Assembly: GCA_966424055.1 (NCBI GenBank)
Contig: CBJLMB010000001.1
Location: 186,001 to 250,000, forward strand
Direction of reading: 5' to 3'
Length of the DNA stretch: 64,000 nt
DNA from: Deminuibacter sp966424055
GTDB taxonomy: Bacteria > Bacteroidota > Bacteroidia > Chitinophagales > Chitinophagaceae
The notes under the pieces are model-generated. The model worked only from the letters and a program-made list of their open reading frames with translations. It did not search any database and was not told the DNA's origin. Position 1 is the first letter of the stretch; each line of letters starts with the position of its first letter. Below are positions 52,741 through 61,139 of this stretch, piece after piece. The position numbers and the translations under genes are program-made.

Positions 52741-53877
52741 CTACACCCTGATATAGATCTTACGTTTATCCAGCCACCAGCCTGCCAGCCAGCAGAGCAG
52801 CATATAGCATAGCGCAAACAACAACGAACCAAAAGGTCCTGGCGTTATTTCCTGGAAGAATTGAACATTGATCCATTTGAAGAAATTATACTGCTGTGTT
52901 ACTTTGATGAGCGAGAAAATGGTGAGCAGCAGTTCTGACAGCAGGTACAGGAACAGCGGGTTTTTGCCAAACACCAGGAAGAAATGCGTCCAGTTGGCCC
53001 TGTTCCATTGTTTTATTTCAACAATATAAATAAGTGCTGCCATAATCACCAGGTCGAGGCCGGTCGTTAGCAGAACAAAAGAACTCGTCCACAGTTTTTT
53101 ATTCACCGGGAACGAACTGTTCCAGCAATAAGCCAGGAATAGCAGCAGGCTTCCGGTGAGTAATAGTTTGGCAATGCTTTCATAATTCTTGCCTGAGCGC
53201 TGCACAAACAAGCCGGCATAATAACCGATTACCACATTAACGATCGCGGGCATGGTGCTGAGCAGGCCTTCCGGATCGAAGGGGATGCCTTCGCCATGGT
53301 ACAGGTGTGCATCGCCAAACAACCATTTATCCAGCAGCAGGCCTGCATTGCCGGTAATGCTGAACGGATCGATGGGATCGCCGGCCAGCATTAGAATGAT
53401 CCAGTAGCCCAGCAGTAACAGGATGCTGATGATATATACTTTCCTGGCAGAAAGATAATGCACCAGTAAGGATGTAATACCGTAACAAAGTGCGATACGC
53501 TGGAGCACACCCAATATACGCGTTTGACTGATGGGAAAGCTGTGTATATTCCAGTCTTTATCCATTTTAAAAAACGGGAACCAGTACATCAGGTAGCCCA
53601 GCAAAAAAATAAGCAGGGTTCTTTTAAAAACCTTAGCCAGAAAAGCACTGTTGCCGGCAGCTGCATATTTTTTCATAGAAAAACTCATGGCATTGCCCAC
53701 TACAAACAGGAACGAAGGAAACACCAGGTCGGTAGGGGTGAAGCCATGCCAATGGGCATGATCAAGCGGTGCAAAATGTTTGGAGCCGAATCCGGGCGAA
53801 TTAACGATGATCATAAAACAGATCGTCATGCCACGGAATACATCAAGCGATAAAAAACGGTTGGCTGCTTTTTCCAT
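52741..53877 (-). CDS. DUF5009/HGSNAT-like acyltransferase membrane protein
   Basis: An integral membrane protein of 378 residues with about 10 hydrophobic segments. 'RFLSLDVFRGMTICFMIIVNSPG' at the N-terminus and 'WHGFTPTDLVFPSFLFVVGNAMSFS' near 44-68 (split by the same spacing) are the marks of the heparan-alpha-glucosaminide N-acetyltransferase-like group in bacteria. 'FDPEGLLSTMPAIVNVVIGYYAG' near 200 is also conserved there. In animals this family acetylates glucosamine from cytosolic acetyl-CoA; bacterial members are thought to acylate cell-wall or dietary sugars. No partner gene is adjacent. Confidence 0.85.
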   Translation of the reverse strand: MEKAANRFLSLDVFRGMTICFMIIVNSPGFGSKHFAPLDHAHWHGFTPTDLVFPSFLFVVGNAMSFSMKKYAAAGNSAFLAKVFKRTLLIFLLGYLMYWFPFFKMDKDWNIHSFPISQTRILGVLQRIALCYGITSLLVHYLSARKVYIISILLLLGYWIILMLAGDPIDPFSITGNAGLLLDKWLFGDAHLYHGEGIPFDPEGLLSTMPAIVNVVIGYYAGLFVQRSGKNYESIAKLLLTGSLLLFLAYCWNSSFPVNKKLWTSSFVLLTTGLDLVIMAALIYIVEIKQWNRANWTHFFLVFGKNPLFLYLLSELLLTIFSLIKVTQQYNFFKWINVQFFQEITPGPFGSLLFALCYMLLCWLAGWWLDKRKIYIRV

Positions 53878-54221
53878 CAGGGGGCTTTGAATGTGAACAG
53901 GAATGATCGTAACGCACGGGGCTGAAGCACAGGTCTTAAAGTTAGGGAGATTTTAGTGATCATGTATCCGCTGTTTGCAATGAACAATTTTACTATAGCA
54001 GACAATCATCCTATTCATCCGGGCGATCGTTGTTCAGGAAGATGAAAGCATAATGAATAAATAACTGACAGTTTGACGTTTATACAAGCTGTTATAGCCT
54101 GTGAAAAAGCAAGACCCAGTTATACCTGAAGCAAGCTTGATGAAACCTAAAAGCAACCTGGAAACAGGGTAGGGCGTTGTAACCCTTTACTGGCAAGGGT
54201 TTGAGCAGATTCCTGTTTTCT

Positions 54222-54269
54222 AATAGCAATGCCGGAATGGCAGCTGTTTTGCAGAGCTGTATTGCTATT
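54222..54269 (-). other. Stem-loop structure in the metE 3' region
   Basis: Arms AATAGCAAT (54222-54230) and ATTGCTATT (54261-54269) pair over 9 bp and enclose a second pairing CAGCT/AGCTG (54241-54245, 54255-54259). A smaller hairpin CCCTT/AAGGG lies next to it (54183-54199). They sit in the 500-bp gap between metE and the DUF5009 gene, which otherwise shows no gene. A structured 3' UTR or small RNA is possible, without further support. Confidence 0.35.
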
Positions 54270-54295
54270 GGTAAAGCATATTTCAATTTATTAGA

Positions 54296-54320
54296 ACAGG
54301 CTGCCCGCAGGGCAGCCTGT
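54296..54320 (-). terminator. Hairpin terminator after metE
   Basis: Perfect 11-bp stem ACAGGCTGCCC / GGGCAGCCTGT with a 3-nt loop, 58 bp past the metE stop. On the minus strand it is followed by a moderately T-rich stretch (TCTAATAAATT), so termination is likely but the T tract is weak. Confidence 0.65.
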
Positions 54321-54377
54321 GTATACCATATTAAGCCTTGACAACGGTTGGCGGCATTTTATTCAATGCTGCAGGGT

Positions 54378-56693
54378 TCAGGCTATTGTCTTCTCCTGTA
54401 CCAACGCACGCAATTGCTTGGCTGCGGTGATCATCTGGCGAAGACTGGCTTCTGTCTCCGGCCAGCCGCGGGTTTTAAGTCCGCAGTCGGGATTTACCCA
54501 GAGGTTTTCTGCGGGGATAACAGCCAGCGCTTTTTTCAGTAAAGCTTCCATATCAGCAGTGCCGGCAATGCGCGGGGAGTGAATATCATATACACCCGGA
54601 CCAATATCATTGGGATATTTGAACTGCACGAACGCATCCAGCAGTTCCATCTGTGAACGGGAGGTTTCAATGGTGATCACATCTGCATCCATGGCGGCAA
54701 TGCTGTCGATGATATCATTGAATTCTGAATAGCACATATGCGTGTGTATCTGTGTTTCATCAGCCACGCCGCAGGAGGCGATCTTGAATGCTTTTACCGC
54801 CCAGGCCAGGTAGGCTGCATGGTTTTCCCTGCGCAATGGAAGACCTTCACGGATAGCCGGCTCATCGATCTGGATGATACCGGTGCCTGCTTTTTCGAGG
54901 TCCTGTACTTCGGCGCGGATGGCCAGTGCCAGTTGCATAGCAGTGGTTTCCCTTGGCTGATCATCGCGTACAAATGACCATTGCAGCATGGTTACAGGGC
55001 CGGTAAGCATGCCTTTTACGGGCTTGCCGGTTTTTGATTGTGCAAAACTGATCCATTCAACAGTCATTGGCGCTTTGCGCAGGATATCGCCAAAAATCAC
55101 CGGTGGCTTTACACAGCGTGAGCCATAGCTCTGCACCCAGCCATTTTGTGTAAACAGGTAGCCCTGCAGCTGTTCACCGAAATATTCCACCATATCATTC
55201 CGTTCAAACTCTCCATGTACCAGCACATCGATACCCAGCTCTTCCTGCCAGCTGATGCAGCTGGCCGTTGCTTCCTGCAGGGCCTGTATATAGGCTTCTT
55301 CTGTGATGCTGTTTTTTTTGCGGTCGGCACGCAGCTTACGGATACTGGTTGTTTGCGGGAACGATCCGATAGTGGTAGTGGGAAATAACGGTAACCGGAA
55401 TCTTTGCTGTTGTAGCGCTTTGCGCAAAGGGAATGCGCTTTTCCGTTCTGCATCTGCCGGCTGAATGGCTTTCACCGCTTCTTTCACGGCTGCAAGGTGA
55501 ATAAGCGGGGAATGAGCCCTGCTTTCAATAGCCTGCCGGTTGGCAGCAAGCAATGGCTGTGCCTGCGCATCGCCGGAAGCCAGTTTTTTCAGTACGGCGA
55601 GCTCCTCGGCTTTTTGTTTGGCGAAAGACAACCAGTTCTTGATCTGCAGGTCTATGGCTGTTTCTGCTTCCAGGTTGCAGGGCACATGCAATAGTGAACA
55701 AGAAGGGGCGATCATGACCCTTGCTTCACCCAATGCATGGATCGCTTTTTGGATAAGCGCCAGGGATTTACTGAAATCATTCTTCCAGATATTTCTGCCA
55801 TCAACAACCCCAAGGGATAATTTTTTTGCAGATTGTACAAAGCCGGTGGCAAGTATATCATCCAGCTGTGAGGGACACCTGACCAGGTCGAGATGGATGG
55901 CCTGCACTGGCAGGTCCAGTACAGTAGCCAGGTTGCTGCCATAGCATTCAAAATAACTGGCAAGTAAAATAGCTATCCTGGGGGCTTGTTTGTTTAGTTC
56001 TTTATAGGCTGTAACAACGGCGCTGCGGTCTTCTGCTGTAAGGTCGAGTGAGAGGCAGGGTTCATCAAACTGCACCTGCGTGATGTTCAGCTCATCCAAC
56101 CTGGCCAGTATACGGTTATATACAGGCAACAGGTTTTTCAGCAGGGATATACGATGGAAGCCCTGTTCTTTTTCCTTGCCCAGCAATAAAAAAGAAACGG
56201 GGCCCAGTATTACGGGTTTGGGTTGAATACCTGCTTGTATAGCTTCCCGGCATTCGGTAAAGATCTTTTCAGAAAGCAGGTTGAATTGCTGATTGGCTTT
56301 AAACTCCGGAACGATGTAATGGTAGTTGGTGTCGAACCATTTGGTCATTTCCATGGCAGGGATATCATACCCGTTTTTCTGGTAGCCTCTGGCCATGGCA
56401 AAATACAGGTCGGTTTCACTGAGCTGGCTGTTTTCAATAAGTGCATGATAGCGGCCGGGGATAGCGCTTACGGTGAGGCACATATCCAGTACATGATCGT
56501 ACAGGGAAAAATCATTGGCTGGGATCAGGTCAATACCAGCCTGCTGCTGCAGTTGCCAGTTGTGTAGGCGGATACTGCGTGCGGTGCTTAACAGTGCCTG
56601 TACATTGCTTTTACCAGCCCAGTAAGCTTCACAGGCTTTTTTGAGCTCACGGTGATTACCGATACGTGGGTAACCCAGATTGTTGGTGAACAT
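54378..56693 (-). CDS. metE: Cobalamin-independent methionine synthase
   Basis: Transfers methyl from 5-methyltetrahydropteroyltriglutamate to homocysteine without B12. The 771-residue protein starts at ATG 56693 ('MFTNNLGYPRIGNHRELKKA' is the family start); a longer frame from 56771 runs into the leader. The two MetE domains are present: N-terminal (about 1-390) and C-terminal catalytic (about 430-765), with 'LPLFPTTTIGSFPQT' opening the latter. The zinc ligands are visible in 'HTHMCYSEF' (His, Cys), the Glu after it, and 'NPDCGLKTR' (Cys). A cobalamin riboswitch in its leader indicates that it is shut off when B12 is present. Confidence 0.98.
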   Translation of the reverse strand: MFTNNLGYPRIGNHRELKKACEAYWAGKSNVQALLSTARSIRLHNWQLQQQAGIDLIPANDFSLYDHVLDMCLTVSAIPGRYHALIENSQLSETDLYFAMARGYQKNGYDIPAMEMTKWFDTNYHYIVPEFKANQQFNLLSEKIFTECREAIQAGIQPKPVILGPVSFLLLGKEKEQGFHRISLLKNLLPVYNRILARLDELNITQVQFDEPCLSLDLTAEDRSAVVTAYKELNKQAPRIAILLASYFECYGSNLATVLDLPVQAIHLDLVRCPSQLDDILATGFVQSAKKLSLGVVDGRNIWKNDFSKSLALIQKAIHALGEARVMIAPSCSLLHVPCNLEAETAIDLQIKNWLSFAKQKAEELAVLKKLASGDAQAQPLLAANRQAIESRAHSPLIHLAAVKEAVKAIQPADAERKSAFPLRKALQQQRFRLPLFPTTTIGSFPQTTSIRKLRADRKKNSITEEAYIQALQEATASCISWQEELGIDVLVHGEFERNDMVEYFGEQLQGYLFTQNGWVQSYGSRCVKPPVIFGDILRKAPMTVEWISFAQSKTGKPVKGMLTGPVTMLQWSFVRDDQPRETTAMQLALAIRAEVQDLEKAGTGIIQIDEPAIREGLPLRRENHAAYLAWAVKAFKIASCGVADETQIHTHMCYSEFNDIIDSIAAMDADVITIETSRSQMELLDAFVQFKYPNDIGPGVYDIHSPRIAGTADMEALLKKALAVIPAENLWVNPDCGLKTRGWPETEASLRQMITAAKQLRALVQEKTIA

Positions 56694-56770
56694 TTGTTTT
56701 GTTTTAAAACGTGAAACAATATGCTCCCTGTTGTACTGCTTTGGAAGATAAAACCGGAAAGGAAAAGACA

Positions 56771-56807
56771 TGACAAACCCTGCCTGCGGTGGCGGGGAAA
56801 GTTGTCA
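56771..56807 (-). promoter_or_regulatory. Expression-platform hairpin of the metE riboswitch
   Basis: Outer arms TGACAA/TTGTCA (56771-56776 and 56802-56807) enclose a GC-rich inner stem CCCTGCC/GGCGGGG with one G-U pair. On the minus strand it is followed by a pyrimidine-rich run (TCTTTTCCTTTCC). It lies between the aptamer and the metE start and is the likely switching element, as terminator or as start-site blocker. Confidence 0.5.
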
Positions 56808-56849
56808 GATGCGAACCAGGCTTTGTATCGTGAAAGCATAGTCTTTGCG

Positions 56850-57010
56850 GTAATGGCAAGTCTCCTGGCTTGTAACAGCTGTTGCCGTCCTTCTCATTCC
56901 TGCCGGAATAATGGACATAACTGGCAATGCCTTATAAGTTACTTACAGTAGCACGTCTGCCCGTGATTTGCACACGGTTCCTTATTAATCCCGTTTAAGC
57001 GGGAACCATA
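56850..57010 (-). ncRNA. Cobalamin riboswitch upstream of metE
   Basis: Reading the minus strand, the conserved parts of the AdoCbl aptamer occur in order: a 5' stem (GGTTCCC ... GGGA), 'GGAACCGTGTGCAAATCACGG' in pieces with the core 'GTG-GCAAATC', 'ACTGTAAG', and the 3' 'AAGCCAGGAGACTTGCC' segment at 56854-56871. These match the B12 element consensus. A TACCTTTG sequence (57043-57050, minus) fits a -7 promoter box just upstream. With metE downstream, the expected logic is repression by B12. Confidence 0.93.
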
Positions 57011-57058
57011 ACCGGATTGACGATATAACAAAGAACAGGATACAAAGGTAGGTAATAT

Positions 57059-57091
57059 AGATATTCCATATCTGCCAGATATGGAATATCT
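57059..57091. repeat. Perfect hairpin 1 of 3 (15-bp arms)
   Basis: AGATATTCCATATCT (57059-57073), loop GCC, AGATATGGAATATCT (57077-57091). Each arm is itself palindromic around a triplet (AGATAT-TCC-ATATCT). It stands directly upstream of the metE riboswitch promoter and downstream of nrdA. Confidence 0.9.
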
Positions 57092-57102
57092 CGTGTAGTA
57101 GC

Positions 57103-57136
57103 AGAGTGGGGCACTCTCTGAAGAGTGCCCCACTCT
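57103..57136. repeat. Perfect hairpin 2 of 3 (15-bp arms)
   Basis: AGAGTGGGGCACTCT (57103-57117), loop CTGA, AGAGTGCCCCACTCT (57122-57136). Each arm is palindromic around a triplet (AGAGTG-GGG-CACTCT). Related single or decayed units occur at 59602-59616 and 50483-50516. Confidence 0.9.
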
Positions 57137-57142
57137 AAAACG

Positions 57143-57175
57143 AGATGTGCCATATCTTCAAGATATGGCACATCT
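57143..57175. repeat. Perfect hairpin 3 of 3 (15-bp arms)
   Basis: AGATGTGCCATATCT (57143-57157), loop TCA, AGATATGGCACATCT (57161-57175), 4 bp from the nrdA stop. Compared with hairpin 1 it has two changes per arm, each compensated in the other arm, so pairing is kept. It may also act as nrdA terminator, although no T tract follows on the minus strand. Confidence 0.9.
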
Positions 57176-57179
57176 AATC

Positions 57180-59561
57180 TTAAGCACTGCAGGCTTCACA
57201 GCTGCCATCCAGCGGGCATGCAGGGCCTGCGATGACCTCATCTTCGCTGGCTTCGGTATTGCCGGTGCCGCCGGTTAAGGGCTGTATCTGCACATTGCCT
57301 TGTTTTTCTACAGTGAACTGTACAGCCTGTGCCGCGGCCTGTGTACGCAGGTAATACATACCTGTTTTCAGTCCTTTTTTCCAGGCATAAAAATGCATGC
57401 TGGTCAGTTTGGATTTGGTAGGCTGCTGAACAAACAGGTTAAGCGATTGCGACTGGCAGATATAGGCACCACGGTCGGCAGCCATATCGATCAGTGTACG
57501 CTGTTTCAGTTCCCAAACAGTTTTATAGATCTCTTTGATATCCTGCGGAATTTCTGCAATGGATTGTACAGAACCATTGGCGGCAACGATCTTGTTTTTC
57601 ATCTCTTCATTCCATAAGCCCAGTTCTACCAGGTCTTTCAGCAGGTATTTATTCACTACCACAAATTCGCCAGACAGTACACGGCGCACATAGATATTGG
57701 AAGTGAATGGTTCAAAGCATTCGTTGTTACCCAGTATTTGTGAGGTAGAGGCGGTAGGCATCGGTGCTACCAGCAGGGAATTTCTTACACCATGCTGTTT
57801 AATTTCTGCCTGCAGCGTGCTCCAATCCCAGCGATTGCTCGGTACCACACCCCAGAAATCGAACTGGAACATACCTCTTGACAGCGGTGAGCCTTCAAAT
57901 GTGCTGTAAGCACCTTCGGTTTTGGCAATATCTTTGGAAGCTGTCATGGAAGCGAAATAAATGGTTTCAGCAATGTCTTTGTTCAGCTGGGCGGCTAGTG
58001 CACTGTCGAAGGGATAGCGCAGAAGGATAAAGGTATCTGCCAGTCCCTGAACACCCAGCCCGATAGGGCGGTGACGCAGGTTGCTGTTCCTGGCTTCTTC
58101 AATGGGATAATAGTTGCGGTCGATGATCCTGTTCAGGTTATAGGTTGCCTGGTAGGTTACATCGTATAATTTCTGGTGGTCGAATACGCCATTGATCACA
58201 AAACGGGGCAGTGCAATAGATGCGAGGTTACAAACCGCTACTTCATCAGGTGCACAGTATTCTACGATCTCTGTGCAGAGGTTAGAGTTGCGGATGGTAC
58301 CCAGGTGCTGCTGGTTGCTTTTGCGGTTGCAGGCATCTTTGTACAGCATATATGGCGTGCCGGTTTCAATCTGTGCATCAAGAATGGCAAACCAGAGATC
58401 CTGTGCTTTTACTTTTTTGCGTGCTTTACCTTCCTGCTCGTATTGGATATACAGTTTTTCAAACGCTTCACCCCAGCAGTCGGCCAGTCCTGGTGCCTCA
58501 TGCGGACAAAACAGGCTCCAGTCTTCATTGGCTTCCACGCGCTGCATGAACAGGTCGGATATCCAGAGTGCATAGAACAGGTCACGGGCACGCATTTCTT
58601 CCTTGCCATGGTTTTTGCGCAGGTCGAGGAATTCAAAAATATCGGCATGCCAGGGTTCCAGGTAAATGGCGAAAGCGCCCTTGCGTTTACCGCCGCCCTG
58701 GTCTACATAACGGGCAGTATCATTGAATACACGCAGCATGGGAATGATACCGTTGCTGGTGCCATTGGTACCGCTGATATAGCTGCCGGTAGCGCGGATA
58801 TTGTGAATGCTTAAACCGATGCCGCCTGCAGACTGGGATATTTTAGCGGTTTGTTTCAGTGTATCGTAAATACCATCGATGCTATCGTCCTTCATGGTTA
58901 ACAGGAAGCAGGATGACATCTGCGGTTTGGGGGTACCTGCATTGAACAGGGTAGGCGTAGCATGTGTAAACCATCTTTCGCTGAGCAGGTTATAGGTTTT
59001 AATTACCTGTTCAATATCGTCGAGGTGAATACCTACAGCTACACGCATGTACATGTGCTGGGGGCGTTCTACCACCTTGCCGTCCAGTTTCAGCAGGTAA
59101 GAGCGCTCCAGTGTTTTGAAACCGAAATAATCAAAAGCAAAATCGCGGTCGTATATAATGGTTGAATCCAGTACGGCTGCATTCTGGCTGATCACACGGT
59201 ATACATCATCATCGATCAGCGAAGACCTTAAGCCGGTTTTGGGCTCTACATAATTGTACAAAGCCTCGATAGTGGCGGAAAAAGATTTGGTGGTGTTTTT
59301 ATGCAGGTTGCTCACCGCGATGCGGGAGGCCAGCAGGCTGTAATCCGGATGGATGGTGCTCATGGAAGCGGCTGTTTCGGCAGCCAGGTTATCCAGCTCG
59401 GTCGTTGTAACGCCATCATACAAACCCTCGATTACCTTCATGGCTACTTTCACCGGGTCGATAAAGCGGCTGTTAAGGCTGTAGCACAGCTTTTCAATGC
59501 GTGCAGTGATCTTGTCAAATTTGACAGGCTCTGTTCTGCCATCTCTTTTTATTACAAACAT
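57180..59561 (-). CDS. nrdA: Class I ribonucleoside-diphosphate reductase, alpha subunit
   Basis: Reduces ribonucleotides to deoxyribonucleotides with the radical supplied by NrdB. The 793-residue protein begins with an ATP-cone (about 1-90, 'FVIKRDGRTEPVKFDKI'). The catalytic domain includes 'FNAGTPKPQMSSCFLL' near 208-223 with the first redox Cys, 'NSNLCTEIVEYC' near 420 with the radical Cys, and 'AVCNLASIALP' with the second redox Cys. 'PMPTASTSQILGNNECFEPF' near 597 is the family loop. The C-terminal pair in 'CPLDGSCEACSA' accepts electrons from thioredoxin/glutaredoxin. It follows nrdB by 58 bp in one transcript under a B12 riboswitch. Confidence 0.98.
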   Translation of the reverse strand: MFVIKRDGRTEPVKFDKITARIEKLCYSLNSRFIDPVKVAMKVIEGLYDGVTTTELDNLAAETAASMSTIHPDYSLLASRIAVSNLHKNTTKSFSATIEALYNYVEPKTGLRSSLIDDDVYRVISQNAAVLDSTIIYDRDFAFDYFGFKTLERSYLLKLDGKVVERPQHMYMRVAVGIHLDDIEQVIKTYNLLSERWFTHATPTLFNAGTPKPQMSSCFLLTMKDDSIDGIYDTLKQTAKISQSAGGIGLSIHNIRATGSYISGTNGTSNGIIPMLRVFNDTARYVDQGGGKRKGAFAIYLEPWHADIFEFLDLRKNHGKEEMRARDLFYALWISDLFMQRVEANEDWSLFCPHEAPGLADCWGEAFEKLYIQYEQEGKARKKVKAQDLWFAILDAQIETGTPYMLYKDACNRKSNQQHLGTIRNSNLCTEIVEYCAPDEVAVCNLASIALPRFVINGVFDHQKLYDVTYQATYNLNRIIDRNYYPIEEARNSNLRHRPIGLGVQGLADTFILLRYPFDSALAAQLNKDIAETIYFASMTASKDIAKTEGAYSTFEGSPLSRGMFQFDFWGVVPSNRWDWSTLQAEIKQHGVRNSLLVAPMPTASTSQILGNNECFEPFTSNIYVRRVLSGEFVVVNKYLLKDLVELGLWNEEMKNKIVAANGSVQSIAEIPQDIKEIYKTVWELKQRTLIDMAADRGAYICQSQSLNLFVQQPTKSKLTSMHFYAWKKGLKTGMYYLRTQAAAQAVQFTVEKQGNVQIQPLTGGTGNTEASEDEVIAGPACPLDGSCEACSA

Positions 59562-59601
59562 GGGTTAGTAAATTTATGTTGAGTAATTGGTTTTGTTGTT
59601 T

Positions 59602-59616
59602 AGAGTGCCTCACTCT
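59602..59616. repeat. Single 15-mer palindromic unit between nrdB and nrdA
   Basis: AGAGTG-CCT-CACTCT, a 6-bp inverted repeat around a triplet, 3 bp past the nrdB stop. It has the same design as one arm of hairpin 2 at 57103 and lies in the short nrdB-nrdA gap. Confidence 0.7.
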
Positions 59617-59619
59617 TTC

Positions 59620-60597
59620 TTAAAAATCTTCGTCGGTAGAAAATACCTCGTCTGCTTTATTCGTGATCACTCCGGCTTTCTGGTAATCGCCCACTCTTTT
59701 TTCAAAGAAATTGGTTTTGCCCTGCAGGGAGATCATTTCCATAAAATCAAATGGGTTGGTACTATTGTATATTTTGCTGTAGCCCAGTGCCGAAACCCAT
59801 CTGTCTGCCACAAACTCGATGTATTGTTTCATCAGGTCGGCATTCATACCGATAAGGCGTACCGGCAATGCATCGCCGATGAATTCTTTTTCGATGCTCA
59901 CCGCATCTTTAATAATGCCATGCACCTGTTCTTCAGACAATTTATGTTGCAGCATGCTGTACAGCAGGCAGGCAAATTCGCAATGGAGGCCTTCATCCCT
60001 CGAAATCAGTTCATTGCTGAAGCTAAGGCCGGGCATCAATCCTCTTTTCTTCAGCCAGAAGATAGAGCAGAAGCTGCCGCTGAAGAAAATGCCTTCCACT
60101 GCGGCAAAAGCCACCAGCCTTTCAGCAAAACTGCCATTGCTGATCCAGCGGAGCGCCCACTCGGCTTTTTGGGTAACACAGGGCACTGTTTCAATGGCAT
60201 GGAACAGTTTGTTTTTCTCGACAGGATCTTTAATATACGTATCGATCAGCAGGGCATAGGTTTCAGAATGGATATTTTCCATCATGATCTGGAAACCATA
60301 AAAACACCTTGCTTCGGGTATCTGCACCTCGCTCATGAAATTAACAGCCAGGTTTTCATTCACAATACCATCACTTGCAGCGAAAAATGCCAGCACATGC
60401 TTAATAAAATGCTGTTCGCCCTCATTCATGCTCTCCCAGTCCTTCAGGTCCTGCGACAGGTCTATCTCCTCTGCCGTCCAGAAACTGGCTTCATGCTTTT
60501 TGTACATTTCCCATACCTGTGCGTATTTGATGGGAAGTAATACAAACCGTTCCTTGTTCTCCTGTAATAATATTTCTGTCTGTGGCATACCAAGCAT
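59620..60597 (-). CDS. nrdB: Class I ribonucleotide reductase, beta subunit
   Basis: Houses the diiron-tyrosyl radical cofactor needed by NrdA. The protein has 325 residues from ATG 60597 (in-frame ATGs at 60618 and 60588 are alternatives). Metal ligands are visible in 'EASFWTAEEIDLSQD' (Asp/Glu region near residue 45), 'FQIMMENIHSETYALL' near 107 with Glu, His and the radical Tyr in the E-x2-H-x3-Y order, and 'EGLHCEFACLL' near 205. The intact Tyr argues for class Ia rather than Ic. It is the first gene after the riboswitch at 60812-60930 and precedes nrdA. Confidence 0.97.
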   Translation of the reverse strand: MLGMPQTEILLQENKERFVLLPIKYAQVWEMYKKHEASFWTAEEIDLSQDLKDWESMNEGEQHFIKHVLAFFAASDGIVNENLAVNFMSEVQIPEARCFYGFQIMMENIHSETYALLIDTYIKDPVEKNKLFHAIETVPCVTQKAEWALRWISNGSFAERLVAFAAVEGIFFSGSFCSIFWLKKRGLMPGLSFSNELISRDEGLHCEFACLLYSMLQHKLSEEQVHGIIKDAVSIEKEFIGDALPVRLIGMNADLMKQYIEFVADRWVSALGYSKIYNSTNPFDFMEMISLQGKTNFFEKRVGDYQKAGVITNKADEVFSTDEDF

Positions 60598-60732
60598 TTT
60601 AAAAGATTGAATAATCAATGTCGATTCCGGTGCAGTGAGATATATCGTTAGTAAACCAACTGTTTCAAACTTATCCTCTTATACTGCCCGTATCTTGCTT
60701 TGCCGAAGCCTGGCAGGGATAGAGACGGGGAA

Positions 60733-60754
60733 ACGGTGCCCCCAGGGCAACCGT
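60733..60754 (-). promoter_or_regulatory. Expression-platform hairpin of the nrdB riboswitch
   Basis: ACGGTGCCC (60733-60741) pairs with GGGCAACCGT (60745-60754) with one bulged A. On the minus strand a short T run follows. A second hairpin (TTGACA/TGTCAA outer, TGCTTA/TAAGCA inner, 60769-60804) lies between it and the aptamer. These could be alternative structures for switching, as terminator and antiterminator. Confidence 0.5.
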
Positions 60755-60811
60755 GTTTGCTCAGATCCTTGACAGTGCTTATAGAGCGTAAGCAAGCTTG
60801 TCAAAACAATT

Positions 60812-60930
60812 GCAATAAGGCAGATTTTCTGGCTTATTCTACAAAAGAAGGTAGAACTCACAGTTGCGCCACAGCCCGGGATTTTCACCCGGTTCCCTTT
60901 TAATTCCGGCGCTCACCGGACACCTTAATG
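60812..60930 (-). ncRNA. Cobalamin riboswitch upstream of nrdB-nrdA
   Basis: On the minus strand the B12 element appears in textbook form: a 5' stem with 'TTAAAAGGGAACC', 'GGGTGAAAATCCCGGGCTG', 'CGCAACTGTGAG', a variable arm and the closing 'AAGCCAGAAAATCTGCC' at about 60821-60837. The aptamer starts about 330 bp upstream of nrdB. This puts a class I ribonucleotide reductase under B12 control. The rest of the gap up to 61139 shows no convincing gene. Confidence 0.95.
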
Positions 60931-61139
60931 CAGATGCAATCTTATAACAGAATGAAAACAGAATAAAAATTAATTGTTAACAGGCTGTGCAAACTTTTCG
61001 CCGCCCGAATCGGATGGCGGAACAGGCGCGGGTTTCAGCGTATACCCCATTTCAGCCGCCCTGTTCCCTGGGGTGACCACCGGGCCGGCACTGTACCGTT
61101 CCAATAAGAAGAGGATGGTGAAAAGATGATTTACCGCCT

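Noticed and set aside
57059..57175. CRISPR array
   Set aside because: The three units are hairpins with differing sequence and no unique spacers of constant length between identical repeats.
58176..58814. 212-residue plus-strand frame over nrdA
   Set aside because: Antisense to conserved catalytic parts of nrdA; no independent support.
59587..60540. 317-residue open frame on the plus strand over nrdB
   Set aside because: It lies almost wholly antisense to the clear nrdB gene, has no recognisable domain and His/Phe/Gln-rich composition typical of a mirrored frame.
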